NCBI RefSeq assembly: GCF_030140925.1
Contig: NZ_JARBWD010000001.1
Span: 124,001-188,000 of the forward strand
Length of the DNA stretch: 64,000 nucleotides
Direction of reading: 5' to 3'
From: Parerythrobacter aestuarii
GTDB lineage: Bacteria; Pseudomonadota; Alphaproteobacteria; Sphingomonadales; Sphingomonadaceae
The position numbers and the translations under genes are program-made. This document shows positions 26,980 through 35,218 of this stretch, one piece after another. The notes below the pieces were generated by a model, which saw only the letters and a program-made list of their open reading frames with translations, was not told the DNA's origin and searched no databases. Every line of letters starts with the position of its first letter. Position 1 is the stretch's first letter.

Positions 26980-28260
26980 ATGGTAAAGGAACTGGCAAGA
27001 ACTCAGGGCGCGCCTCTCGTGGTCGCCTTGCTGCTCGGCATCATCATGCCGGTCATCACCGCGATCGCCTTTCCGACCTATATGCATCAGATGCCCACTC
27101 CATCGTGGGAATGGGCGCGCTTGCTCGAACTGCCTTTCGTCTTTTGCGAAATCGGAGTGGTGATGTGGGCTTCACATCAGAAATGCGACCGCGCCAAACT
27201 GTGGTTCGCCCTGCCGCGCGACGTGCGTGTGGCGGCGGTGATTTTCCTGTTTGCGATCGTGATCAGCAGCACGATCATGTCGACCCGCATGGCGGCAACG
27301 CTGACGATGGGTTTGATGACAGTGATCCATGGCCTGTTCGCCCTGGCAGTCTATCACCTGTTCATGCAAACCCGATCCCGCAGTCCGGACCTCTTCCTCA
27401 GCCTGCATGGTCTCGGCCTCGCAGTCCTGGCGCTTTATACTGCGTGGTGGTTTGCCACGCCGCCACCCGCCAGCGAAGTGATGGGCGGAGTGATCGAATG
27501 GCGATCCGCCGTTCCCAGTTTCATCAGCGTCCGACATCTGGGATCGTGGACCGGCGCGATCGCGGCTGGCTTCGCGATCCAGATTCTTTTTTGCCATCGG
27601 GACGAAGAGCTGGGCTGGGAGCATTTCTTCTATTTCCTCGCCGCTGCAATCACGATCTGGTCGGGCACTCGAGCTGCGATCCTGGCGATTGTCGCTGTGG
27701 TGATAATCATGACCATCGCTCTGCGTCGCCTTCCCGCGATGCGCAATGTCGGTCGCGCCGCCCTGCTCACCGGGCTGGCCTTGCTGGCGGCGTGGCTGTT
27801 CCTGTGGGAGCAGGATAGCGCCTTCTACCTTTGGTATCCCGGCGACATGGACGGAATGGTCGAGGCGACTTCGGGCCGGACCAACCTGTGGCTGCGTGGC
27901 ATCGCCCTGTGGGTCGAATCGCCGTGGTTCGGGTGGGGGACAGGGGCCTATTTCTGGGAAGCCGAACCCGGCAACCAGACCCAGCCGCACAATTTCCTGA
28001 TCCAGTTCCTGGTGTCTTGGGGACTTGTAGGCGCTCTTGCTGCAACCTGGCTTGTCGGGCGAGGAATTGTTGCGGTGCACAAGGCAGCGCTGGCAGCACC
28101 CGCCTATCTGGGAGTGCTGGGCATGATGTATGGTTTGTTGTTCCAGAGCTTGCTGGAAGGGATGCTGCACTACCCGCGCTTTATCGTGTCGATCATCGCG
28201 CTGGGAGCATTGGTGTTGGCGCAAGCCCACTCCGGTCGTATCGCACCTCAGCATCACTGA
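26980..28260 (+). CDS. O-antigen ligase/polymerase family membrane protein (1 of 3)
   Basis: The 426-aa product has about ten membrane spans and the Wzy_C hallmarks: WSGTRAAILAI in the membrane, then a periplasmic loop with SGRTNLWLRGIALWVESPWFG and QPHNFLIQFLVSWGL. Such proteins either polymerise repeat units (Wzy) or ligate polysaccharide to a lipid or protein acceptor (WaaL); sequence alone does not decide. I prefer the ATG at 26980; the GTG at 26941 is possible. It follows manA by about 110 bp, the stretch between showing nothing notable. Confidence 0.82.
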   Translation: MVKELARTQGAPLVVALLLGIIMPVITAIAFPTYMHQMPTPSWEWARLLELPFVFCEIGVVMWASHQKCDRAKLWFALPRDVRVAAVIFLFAIVISSTIMSTRMAATLTMGLMTVIHGLFALAVYHLFMQTRSRSPDLFLSLHGLGLAVLALYTAWWFATPPPASEVMGGVIEWRSAVPSFISVRHLGSWTGAIAAGFAIQILFCHRDEELGWEHFFYFLAAAITIWSGTRAAILAIVAVVIIMTIALRRLPAMRNVGRAALLTGLALLAAWLFLWEQDSAFYLWYPGDMDGMVEATSGRTNLWLRGIALWVESPWFGWGTGAYFWEAEPGNQTQPHNFLIQFLVSWGLVGALAATWLVGRGIVAVHKAALAAPAYLGVLGMMYGLLFQSLLEGMLHYPRFIVSIIALGALVLAQAHSGRIAPQHH

Positions 28261-28309
28261 TTCCCGCGACACCTTGCACCAAACCACTGTTCCACCTAGC
28301 TAACACGCT

Positions 28310-29257
28310 ATGGCAGATCCGTATGCAACTCTGGGCGTTTCGCGCACCGCAACTGAGGCGGAGATCAAGAGCGCCTATCGCAAGCTCGCCAAGGAGCTGC
28401 ATCCGGACCGCAACAAGGACAATCCCAAGGCTGCAGAAAAGTTCTCTGTGGTCACGCAGGCCTACGATCTCTTGTCGGACAAGGATCAGCGCGCCCGTTT
28501 CGATCGCGGAGAGATCGATGCCGAGGGCAATCCCACCAACCCCTTCGCCGGGATGGGAGGTGGCGGCTTTCGCGGCGGAGGCGGCCAGCGCCAGTACCGA
28601 CCTGAAGACTTTCAGGGGTTCGGAACCGACGACATCGATCTGGGCGATATTTTCGAAGGGCTGTTCGGCGGCGGTGGCGGACGCGCGCGCCAGAGCGGTT
28701 CGCCGTTCGGCCGACGCGGACCGCAACCCCCTCCTCGCAAGGGCGCGGACATTGCTTACCGGCTGAAGGTCCCTTTCGTCGACGCTGCGACGCGGCGTGA
28801 CCAGCGGATCACGCTCGCCGATGGCAAGACCATTGACGTGAAGCTGCCCGCCGGGGTCGAAGACGGGACCAAGATCCGGCTCAAAGGCAAGGGCGAGCAA
28901 GGCCCCGGGGGAGCCGGCGACGGTATTGTGACCCTTGCCGTCGATTCGCACACGTTTTTCGAACGCGATGGCGACAATGTCCGGCTCGACTTGCCCCTGA
29001 CACTCGACGAAGCCGTGCATGGCGCGAAAGTGAAGGTCCCGACAGTCGACGGGCCGGTCATGCTGACGATCAAGCCCGGAATGTCGGGCGGAACGGTCAT
29101 GCGGCTGACAGGCAAGGGCTTCAGCGGAAGAAGCGGCAAGCGCGGTGACCAGTTGGTCAAACTCCAGATTGCCCTGCCCGAGGATATTGCCGAGCTCTCG
29201 GAGCGCTTGAAAGACTGGCAAGACGAAGGCAACCCTAGGGGCAAACTGGGCGTCTGA
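28310..29257 (+). CDS. Type II J-domain co-chaperone (DnaJ/CbpA-like)
   Basis: The 315-aa product has an N-terminal J domain with HPD at residues 31-33, a Gly/Phe-rich linker about 80-125 (FAGMGGGGFRGGGGQ), and the C-terminal substrate-binding beta domains (DVKLPAGVEDGTKIRLKGKG, then VPTVDGPVMLTIKPGMSGG). The zinc-finger cysteine repeats of DnaJ are absent, so it is a type II J protein like CbpA that stimulates DnaK. It is followed 13 bp later by the BrkB gene. It lies inside the polysaccharide locus but is a housekeeping protein. Confidence 0.9.
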   Translation: MADPYATLGVSRTATEAEIKSAYRKLAKELHPDRNKDNPKAAEKFSVVTQAYDLLSDKDQRARFDRGEIDAEGNPTNPFAGMGGGGFRGGGGQRQYRPEDFQGFGTDDIDLGDIFEGLFGGGGGRARQSGSPFGRRGPQPPPRKGADIAYRLKVPFVDAATRRDQRITLADGKTIDVKLPAGVEDGTKIRLKGKGEQGPGGAGDGIVTLAVDSHTFFERDGDNVRLDLPLTLDEAVHGAKVKVPTVDGPVMLTIKPGMSGGTVMRLTGKGFSGRSGKRGDQLVKLQIALPEDIAELSERLKDWQDEGNPRGKLGV

Positions 29258-29270
29258 GGGTCGGCAGCAC

Positions 29271-30266
29271 GTGTCCAAGCAGCAGGAGAGCAGGACCATC
29301 CCAACACCTGAGCTGCCCAATGCGAGCGAGCGGATCGTTCATTCACCCACACCAGAAGAGCGGCGCAGGCAGGCCAGTCTCGCAAGTGCCATAGCGGCCC
29401 GCGTAGGCCCCGGTTCACGCGCTTTCCAGATCATCAAGCGGGTCGCCATCGGCACGTTCAATGATGGCTTTATCCATGCCGGCAACCTCGCCTACCTTTC
29501 CATGCTGGCGATCTTTCCCTTCTTCATCACCGCTGCTGCCATCTTCACTGTCGTAGGCGAGCAGTCGGAGCAGTTGCGCACCATCAATGCCGTGCTCGCA
29601 GCCATGCCGCCGTTGGTAGGCGATGTAATCGGCCCTGCGGCCCGCAATGCTGTCGAGGCTCGTTCCGGCTGGCTGCTTTGGGTCGGGGGGGCCGTGGGCC
29701 TGTGGACTGTGGGGAGCCTGATCGAGACCCTGCGCGATATCCTGCGCCGGGCCTATGGAACCGAGCCGGTGCATGCCTTCTGGCAATATCGCCTGCTCTC
29801 AACCGGGATGATCGTCATCGCGGTAGTGCTGCTGCTGCTGTCGCTGATCGCGCAGGTCGCGATTTCCACTGCGCAAGAGGTCATTGCATCCTCATTCCCG
29901 TGGCTGACAGAAGTGGCAACCCAGCTTTCGCTTTCGCAGATCATTCCGGCCATCGGCGTGTTCGGCTCAGTGTACCTGCTGTTCCTGACGCTGACCCCGT
30001 TTGCCTATCGCGGCAAGGCCTATCCCAAATGGCCCGGCGCTCTGCTGGTGACGCTGTGGTGGCTGGGTGTAACCGTCGCCCTGCCCACTATCTTGCGGCG
30101 CTTCTTCACCTATGACCTGACCTATGGCTCGCTGGCCGGGATCATGATCGCGATGCTCTTTTTCTGGCTTGTAGGGCTGGGGATGGTCGTAGGGGCGGAG
30201 CTCAATGCAGCCCTGGCCGAACCAGGCGGCGAAGACCGGGTTGGAGCGGGCGACGAAGCGGACTAA
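29271..30266 (+). CDS. YihY/BrkB family inner-membrane protein
   Basis: The 331-aa product has a polar N-terminus of about 60 residues, then six membrane spans. The family motifs are present: FNDGFIHAGNLAYLSMLAIFPFFITAAAIF, the RRAYGTEP loop, PFAYRGKAYPKWPGALLVTLWW, and the final GSLAGIMIAMLFFWLVGLGMVVGAELNAAL. The family is sometimes annotated as ribonuclease BN, which is an error carried over from old entries; the function is unknown. The start is GTG at 29271. fabI follows 30 bp later, probably co-transcribed. Confidence 0.87.
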   Translation: MSKQQESRTIPTPELPNASERIVHSPTPEERRRQASLASAIAARVGPGSRAFQIIKRVAIGTFNDGFIHAGNLAYLSMLAIFPFFITAAAIFTVVGEQSEQLRTINAVLAAMPPLVGDVIGPAARNAVEARSGWLLWVGGAVGLWTVGSLIETLRDILRRAYGTEPVHAFWQYRLLSTGMIVIAVVLLLLSLIAQVAISTAQEVIASSFPWLTEVATQLSLSQIIPAIGVFGSVYLLFLTLTPFAYRGKAYPKWPGALLVTLWWLGVTVALPTILRRFFTYDLTYGSLAGIMIAMLFFWLVGLGMVVGAELNAALAEPGGEDRVGAGDEAD

Positions 30267-30296
30267 GGAAAGGCCAGACTTGATGGAGGAAATCGA

Positions 30297-31100
30297 ATGA
30301 CCGGTCTCATGGCAGGCAAGCGTGGGCTCATCATGGGGCTCGCCAATGACAAGTCGCTGGCCTGGGGTATTGCCAAGCAATTGGCCGAACAAGGGGCTGA
30401 ACTGGCCTTTTCCTACCAGGGTGAAGCGCTGGCAAAGCGCGTTGTCCCGCTGGCAGCACAACTGGGATCCGACTTCTGCTTCGATTGCGACGTTTCGGAT
30501 ATGGAGGCGCTCGACCGCGCTTTCGACACCTTGAAGTCCCGCTGGCAGACGATCGATTTTGTCGTCCACGCGATCGGTTTTTCCGACAAGAACGAACTGC
30601 GCGGGAAATATGTCGATACCAGTCTCGACAATTTCCTCATGACCATGAACATCTCTGCCTACAGCCTGGTCGCAGTAGCAAGACGGGCCGCAGGGATGAT
30701 GCCCGAAGGCGGATCGATCCTCACGCTAACCTATTACGGTGCGGAGAAAGTCATTCCGCATTACAATGTCATGGGTGTGGCCAAGGCAGCACTCGAGACC
30801 AGCGTAAAGTATCTCGCCAACGACCTCGGCCCGCAAAATATCCGCGTCAATGCGATCAGCGCCGGGCCGGTGAAGACGCTCGCGGCCAGCGGCATCGGCG
30901 ATTTCCGCTACATCCTGAAATGGAACGAGTACAACGCACCGCTGCGCCGCAATATCACTATCGAGGATGTCGGCGGTTCCGGCCTCTATTTCCTGTCCGA
31001 CCTGTCAGCCGGCGTGACGGGCGAAACGCATCATGTCGATGCCGGATATCACGTGGTGGGGATGAAGCAGGAAGATGCGCCCGATATTGCAGTAAGCTGA
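30297..31100 (+). CDS. fabI: Enoyl-[acyl-carrier-protein] reductase (NADH)
   Basis: It catalyses the last reduction of each fatty-acid elongation cycle and is the target of triclosan-type inhibitors. The 267-aa SDR protein has the FabI start GKRGLIMGLANDKSLAWGIA, the cofactor segment CDVSDMEALD, HAIGFSDKNELRG, and the catalytic Tyr-Lys pair in YYGAEKVIPHYNVMGVAKAAL. The family tail HHVDAGYHVVGM is intact. Its stop codon is directly followed by the stop of the convergent gene at 31101 (TGATCA), leaving no room for a separate terminator. Confidence 0.95.
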   Translation: MTGLMAGKRGLIMGLANDKSLAWGIAKQLAEQGAELAFSYQGEALAKRVVPLAAQLGSDFCFDCDVSDMEALDRAFDTLKSRWQTIDFVVHAIGFSDKNELRGKYVDTSLDNFLMTMNISAYSLVAVARRAAGMMPEGGSILTLTYYGAEKVIPHYNVMGVAKAALETSVKYLANDLGPQNIRVNAISAGPVKTLAASGIGDFRYILKWNEYNAPLRRNITIEDVGGSGLYFLSDLSAGVTGETHHVDAGYHVVGMKQEDAPDIAVS

Positions 31101-32285
31101 TCAAGCTCCGGTCAGGCTCACGCTCTCGATGGCACCATCGATAGGCGTCCCAGTCGATCCGGGCCGGGCGTAGATCGTCATGCGCACGAATTCACATTGC
31201 GCCGGGCGATCCGCTATCGAAATGACACTCTCGCTGGCCGGGAACTCGACCGAACGAAACGGCTGGGTGTTATTACCGCAAAGAAAGTTCACCCGCATCA
31301 TGGGCAAGGCGGAGCGATCCAGCGAATGCTTGATCGTGAGTTTCATACCGGCGCCAGATCCAGCTACCGGAACAATTCTTTCAGCCAGCACGCCGGCCTG
31401 ACCCGGTCGTACGAAGACATCGAGTGAGTTCCCCGTGCGCGAAATCTGGGCCCGGAAGCCGGAGCGATTGGCCAGTCGCCAGTCAAACGGCTGGTACTGA
31501 TTCCTCCAAAGGCCGCTTGCCTCGGGCTGGTCCTGCGCCGATTGATCCCTGATGCTTGAGTAGGTCTCGTACGCAGTCTTCAGATCTCCGACAGCAACCA
31601 GCCTGGCGATCAGCCGCGCATCGAAATACTTGTAGTCCATGCTTGAGCCCCGGCGCAGATCCGCGAGGGTTTCGACAGCAGCATCATTCTCGACCGCGAA
31701 CATGGCAAAGTCCTCAAGCCACTGAGGCGGGTCGCGCAAGAGCCCGGCAAGTTGCTCCTTGCCCTGTTCGTCGCCCAGCGCCTGAACGAGGATAGGAAAG
31801 AATTGCTCGGACAGGTCGGGGTTGACGCGAAGGATGCGGTCCACCGTCTCGAACACGCCGGCATAGTCTGCTGCGGAGACCCGGTTTTGCAGCAGCACGC
31901 CCTGGAGCGACACATCGCGCCGGTTGAGATTGGTGGCCAGTTCCAGAAATTCGGCCTGCGCCCCCTGGTCCTGCATCTCGAGCGCCAGTACCGCGTGCGC
32001 CTTGGGCAGCAAGGGCTCGTCGGCGATCGCCTCGCGCGCGGTCGGGGCGGCCGAAATGGCGGACTGGATTACCGAAGCCATATCGGTCGGATCGGTTGCG
32101 CCAGCACCGAATTCCGCAAAGGCAAGCCTTTCGCGAGCCAGCCCGTTCATCGGCATGAGCGTGGTCGCCAGCTGCGGTGCCTGCCTGTAAGTGATCCCGC
32201 TCATTGCTTGGAGCAGCATCACTACGGCCAAACCCAGACCCAGCAGCGTGGCCCCGACAAGTCTTTGCGGACGGTTGATCTTCAT
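31101..32285 (-). CDS. Membrane-anchored hypothetical protein of the exopolysaccharide operon
   Basis: The 394-aa product has an N-terminal membrane anchor (LVGATLLGLGLAVVMLLQAMSGITY). Residues about 70-270 are helical and TPR-like (LLPKAHAVLALEMQDQGAQAEFLELATNLN, DRILRVNPDLSEQFFPIL). The C-terminal 120 residues look beta-rich with two cysteines (VNFLCGNNTQPF, PAQCEFVRMTIY). I do not recognise a named family. It is the last gene of the minus-strand unit wzy-like/wza-like/wzc-like, 25 bp after the kinase, so a role in polysaccharide export or assembly is likely from context only. Confidence 0.7.
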   Translation of the reverse strand: MKINRPQRLVGATLLGLGLAVVMLLQAMSGITYRQAPQLATTLMPMNGLARERLAFAEFGAGATDPTDMASVIQSAISAAPTAREAIADEPLLPKAHAVLALEMQDQGAQAEFLELATNLNRRDVSLQGVLLQNRVSAADYAGVFETVDRILRVNPDLSEQFFPILVQALGDEQGKEQLAGLLRDPPQWLEDFAMFAVENDAAVETLADLRRGSSMDYKYFDARLIARLVAVGDLKTAYETYSSIRDQSAQDQPEASGLWRNQYQPFDWRLANRSGFRAQISRTGNSLDVFVRPGQAGVLAERIVPVAGSGAGMKLTIKHSLDRSALPMMRVNFLCGNNTQPFRSVEFPASESVISIADRPAQCEFVRMTIYARPGSTGTPIDGAIESVSLTGA

Positions 32286-32309
32286 CGTGAGCTGGTTCCG
32301 AGGGCTCGA

Positions 32310-34475
32310 TCAGGCCTTGTTTTCGGCATCGGCGCCATAGCCGTAACCGTATCCATAGCCATATCCGTAGCCATAGCCGTAGGCGGCGTCACCTTCCTTG
32401 AGCTTCGTCACGATCCCGCCCAGCAGGACTGCGTTGGCGCTGCGCAGGCGATCGATTGCATTCTCGATACCGCGCACCTTGATGCGATCGGCTTCGATAA
32501 CATAGACCACGCCATCGACGGCCTTCGACAGCTCGATACCATCGGCCAGGGCCAGCATCGGCGCGCTGTCTATGATGATCTGGTCGTATTGACCGCGGGC
32601 TTCGGCAATGACTTCCTTCAAGCGGTCGCCGGCAAGGAGTTCGACCGGGTTGGGCGGCGGATGCCCGACCGGAACGAAGTCGAAGCCGAAGCGGTCGAGG
32701 TGCAGGCTGGCGGATTCCAGCGACAAGTTGCGGTTGGACAACAGCGCGCTGAGGCCGTTCTCGACCCGCTGGTTGATGTCCAGCACTTCCATCATGCGGG
32801 TGTTGCGCAAATCGGCATCGATCAACAGCGTCTTCTTGCCGAGCTGCGCAAAACTGGTGGCGAGCGCTGTCGCAGAGACACTCTTGCCCTCGCCTGGCAC
32901 GGACGATGTGACCATCATCACCTCCGGCGCGCCATTGGCGGTCAGGAAGCCCAGGTTGGTCCGGATCGAAGCATAGGCTTCGTTCGTCTCCGATGCCCGC
33001 GAGACGATTTCGTTGGTGATGTCGGTGGTCTGGGCCTCCGGCACGCTGCCCAGCAGCGGCAGGCCCAGGCGGCGTTTCACATCTTGCGGATCGCGCAAGG
33101 TCTGGCTGAGCGTTACGCGAAGATAGACGAGCGCCGCAGATCCAAAGAGGCCGAGAAGCAGGGCGATCAGCACGTTTTGTACCAGCGACGGGGCATAAGG
33201 CTCCTGCGGTGGAGTGGCGCGATCGATCAGCTTGATGTTGTTCTGGCCCGCACCGGCAGCCTCGAGCTCCTTGTAGCGCTGCAACAGCGCTTCGTAGAGT
33301 TCGCGGTTGGTGTCCGCTTCGCGCTTCAGGATGCCGTACTGAATGCCCTGGTCCTGTTGGCCAAGGAAACGGCCCTTGGTCGCGTTGAGTTGTGCTCGAA
33401 GCTCATTCTCGCGCAGCACTGCAGCATTGAAAGCTGCGCGCAGGTCACCGGCTTCCGATGATTGCTGCTCGGCAATCGCCTTGCGCAAGGACTCGACTTC
33501 GGCTTCCTTCTGGATGAGCGCGGGATACCCCGGTCCAAAATTGGCGCGAAGCGATGCCAGTTCGGATTCGGCATCGGCCAACCGCGTCCGCAGTGCATCC
33601 TGCGTCATCCGGGTGGGCGTCGCCCCTGCCCGCAGCGCCGCTTCAGCCGCGATCCGGTCGGTGGTCGCCTGCGCCAGGGCGGAATTGATGGCTGACAGGT
33701 CCGAGGCGATCAGCGACTGGCTTGCAGTTTCCGTCCCGTTGCCGTCGGTGCGGTTGGTTTCCAGCACGAGAATTCCGTTGGCGTTGGCGTAGTCGACCAG
33801 CTCCTTCTCGGACTCCGCCAGGCGGATGCGCAACTCCTCGATCTGCTGCTCGAGGAATTTGCGAGCCTCGATATTGGTACCAAAGCGCTTCTCGTAGTTT
33901 GCAGCGATGAACTCTTCGACCCACAGATTGGTGATGTCTGCGGAGAGCTGCGGATCCGAGCTTGAGAAACCGACATCGACCAGGCTCGAATTCGTGATCG
34001 GGCGAATCGTCAAATTCTCGAGCAGAACTTCCTCGAGATCGAGATCAGTCGGGCTCTCTTCGCCAAGCTGGCCAAATGCAGCGAGGAACTCGTCGTTGCG
34101 AACCAAATTACCTGCTTCGATAACCCGCTCTGCCATGAAGCGCGATTCCAGCAGCTCGAACTGAGTGTTGAGATACTGCAATTCCGATACAGTGCTGTCG
34201 GCTTCCAGCGTATCGATATCAGTCACATTGGCAGCGACCTGGTTGATCTCCAGCCGGGCCTCGGCGCGGAACAGCTCGGTTGCGAGCAGTGTGACGAGCA
34301 GGCCGGCGATGATCGAGAACGCTACAATCCCGGCCAACCAGAACCGCAGCGACCGCGCTTCGATTAGGTAGCGCTCAAGATTGATGTGAAAGCCGTCATC
34401 GCCCGGGTAATTGGCGTCGGCGGAATTCAGCATTCCGCCGGAAGCAGGAACTTGGCTAGCCATGGTCTTGTGCAT
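32310..34475 (-). CDS. Polysaccharide co-polymerase with BY-kinase domain (Wzc-like tyrosine autokinase)
   Basis: The 721-aa inner-membrane protein controls chain length and export. The N-terminal Wzz domain (TM1 at about 47-66) is followed by a long coiled coil, the GNVR region and TM2 (about 430-450). The kinase domain has Walker A at PGEGKS (K531), Walker A' in LLIDADLRNTRM, and Walker B in IIIDSAPMLALADG. The tail is (Tyr-Gly)8, the autophosphorylation cluster. The ATG at 34475 overlaps the stop of the exporter gene by one base (TAATG). This is the single-polypeptide proteobacterial form. Confidence 0.93.
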   Translation of the reverse strand: MHKTMASQVPASGGMLNSADANYPGDDGFHINLERYLIEARSLRFWLAGIVAFSIIAGLLVTLLATELFRAEARLEINQVAANVTDIDTLEADSTVSELQYLNTQFELLESRFMAERVIEAGNLVRNDEFLAAFGQLGEESPTDLDLEEVLLENLTIRPITNSSLVDVGFSSSDPQLSADITNLWVEEFIAANYEKRFGTNIEARKFLEQQIEELRIRLAESEKELVDYANANGILVLETNRTDGNGTETASQSLIASDLSAINSALAQATTDRIAAEAALRAGATPTRMTQDALRTRLADAESELASLRANFGPGYPALIQKEAEVESLRKAIAEQQSSEAGDLRAAFNAAVLRENELRAQLNATKGRFLGQQDQGIQYGILKREADTNRELYEALLQRYKELEAAGAGQNNIKLIDRATPPQEPYAPSLVQNVLIALLLGLFGSAALVYLRVTLSQTLRDPQDVKRRLGLPLLGSVPEAQTTDITNEIVSRASETNEAYASIRTNLGFLTANGAPEVMMVTSSVPGEGKSVSATALATSFAQLGKKTLLIDADLRNTRMMEVLDINQRVENGLSALLSNRNLSLESASLHLDRFGFDFVPVGHPPPNPVELLAGDRLKEVIAEARGQYDQIIIDSAPMLALADGIELSKAVDGVVYVIEADRIKVRGIENAIDRLRSANAVLLGGIVTKLKEGDAAYGYGYGYGYGYGYGYGADAENKA
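32334..32381 (-). repeat. Repeat coding for the (Tyr-Gly)8 tail of the tyrosine autokinase
   Basis: Sixteen codons encode eight Tyr-Gly pairs. Both Tyr codons and three Gly codons (GGC, GGA, GGT) are mixed, so the DNA is not a simple 6-bp tandem repeat. The peptide pattern appears to be kept by selection. The tyrosines sit just before the C-terminus ADAENKA. Confidence 0.85.
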
Positions 34476-35182
34476 TACCTCGTTGTGCGGTCGATGATGA
34501 TCGACGCGGCAGTTGCAAGCGGCACCAGGCCGAGAATGGTCTCAAGCCGCCGCTTGGCAGGTGAATCCCCCACCATCACTATGTCGTTGGGAAACAGGGC
34601 TGGATCGCTGTAGTTGCCGCGCTGGATAGCTTCGAGGTTATAGAGGCCGATATAGTCCTGATTGTCGACGGTGCGCATCACCAGCACGTCATCGAGCTGG
34701 GCATATTCGCTCACTCCGCCAGCGGCGGTGACCGCCCTGAGCAGGGTCTGCTTGCCAGCCGCAGGATAGGTCCCGGGCCGATTGACCTGTCCGCCCACTG
34801 AAATTGTCGGGACCGGGAATTCTTCCGGGACAATGCGCACTTGCGGATTGACCACATACTCGCCGCGCAGCGCATCGGCGATTTTTCCGGCACCTTCATT
34901 GGGTGTCTGGTCTTTTAGCTGGACGGCACCCAGCAGCGGGAAAGCAATCGTACCCTGGTCGTCGGTGAAGTACTTGCCGCTCAACAACTCGGCCCCGACC
35001 ACTTCGATCTGCAGTGCCTCTTGCGGTCCGATCCGATAGCTGAAGTCGCCACGCGGCTCAGGCAGCGTATCGAGCTGAGTGACCTCGATTCCGGCGGCAG
35101 CCCCAAAGGTGCGGTCGGTGGCGCAAGCGCTCAGCAGCACAGCTAGCCCGAGGGCGAAAACAGGGCGGATATTCAATATCAT
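34475..35182 (-). CDS. Polysaccharide export outer-membrane lipoprotein (Wza-like)
   Basis: The 235-aa product has a lipoprotein signal and lipobox (VLLSACA). It carries a Poly_export domain (YRIGPQEALQIEVVGAELLSGKYFTDDQGTIAFPLLGAV, LRGEYVVNPQVRI) and a SLBB domain (ISVGGQVNRPGTYPAAGKQTLLRAVTAAGG). It should form the outer-membrane and periplasmic export channel together with the downstream kinase. I chose the ATG at 35182 since it begins the signal peptide; the longer frame is unsupported. It is shorter than E. coli Wza and has one clear SLBB unit. It lies 36 bp after the Wzy-like gene. Confidence 0.9.
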   Translation of the reverse strand: MILNIRPVFALGLAVLLSACATDRTFGAAAGIEVTQLDTLPEPRGDFSYRIGPQEALQIEVVGAELLSGKYFTDDQGTIAFPLLGAVQLKDQTPNEGAGKIADALRGEYVVNPQVRIVPEEFPVPTISVGGQVNRPGTYPAAGKQTLLRAVTAAGGVSEYAQLDDVLVMRTVDNQDYIGLYNLEAIQRGNYSDPALFPNDIVMVGDSPAKRRLETILGLVPLATAASIIIDRTTR

Positions 35183-35218
35183 CGTGAAGTTCCCAAATCT
35201 CCTTGCCGACATAGCGGA

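Noticed and set aside
29271..30266. Ribonuclease BN
   Set aside because: The BrkB/YihY family was once mis-assigned this name; the protein is a multi-span membrane protein without nuclease motifs.
32334..32381. Short tandem repeat as CRISPR or microsatellite
   Set aside because: The repeat is inside the kinase gene, in frame, and codes for the tyrosine tail.
31752..33461. 569-aa open frame antisense to the kinase and the EPS hypothetical gene
   Set aside because: It spans the junction of two real genes on the opposite strand and shows shadow-type composition.
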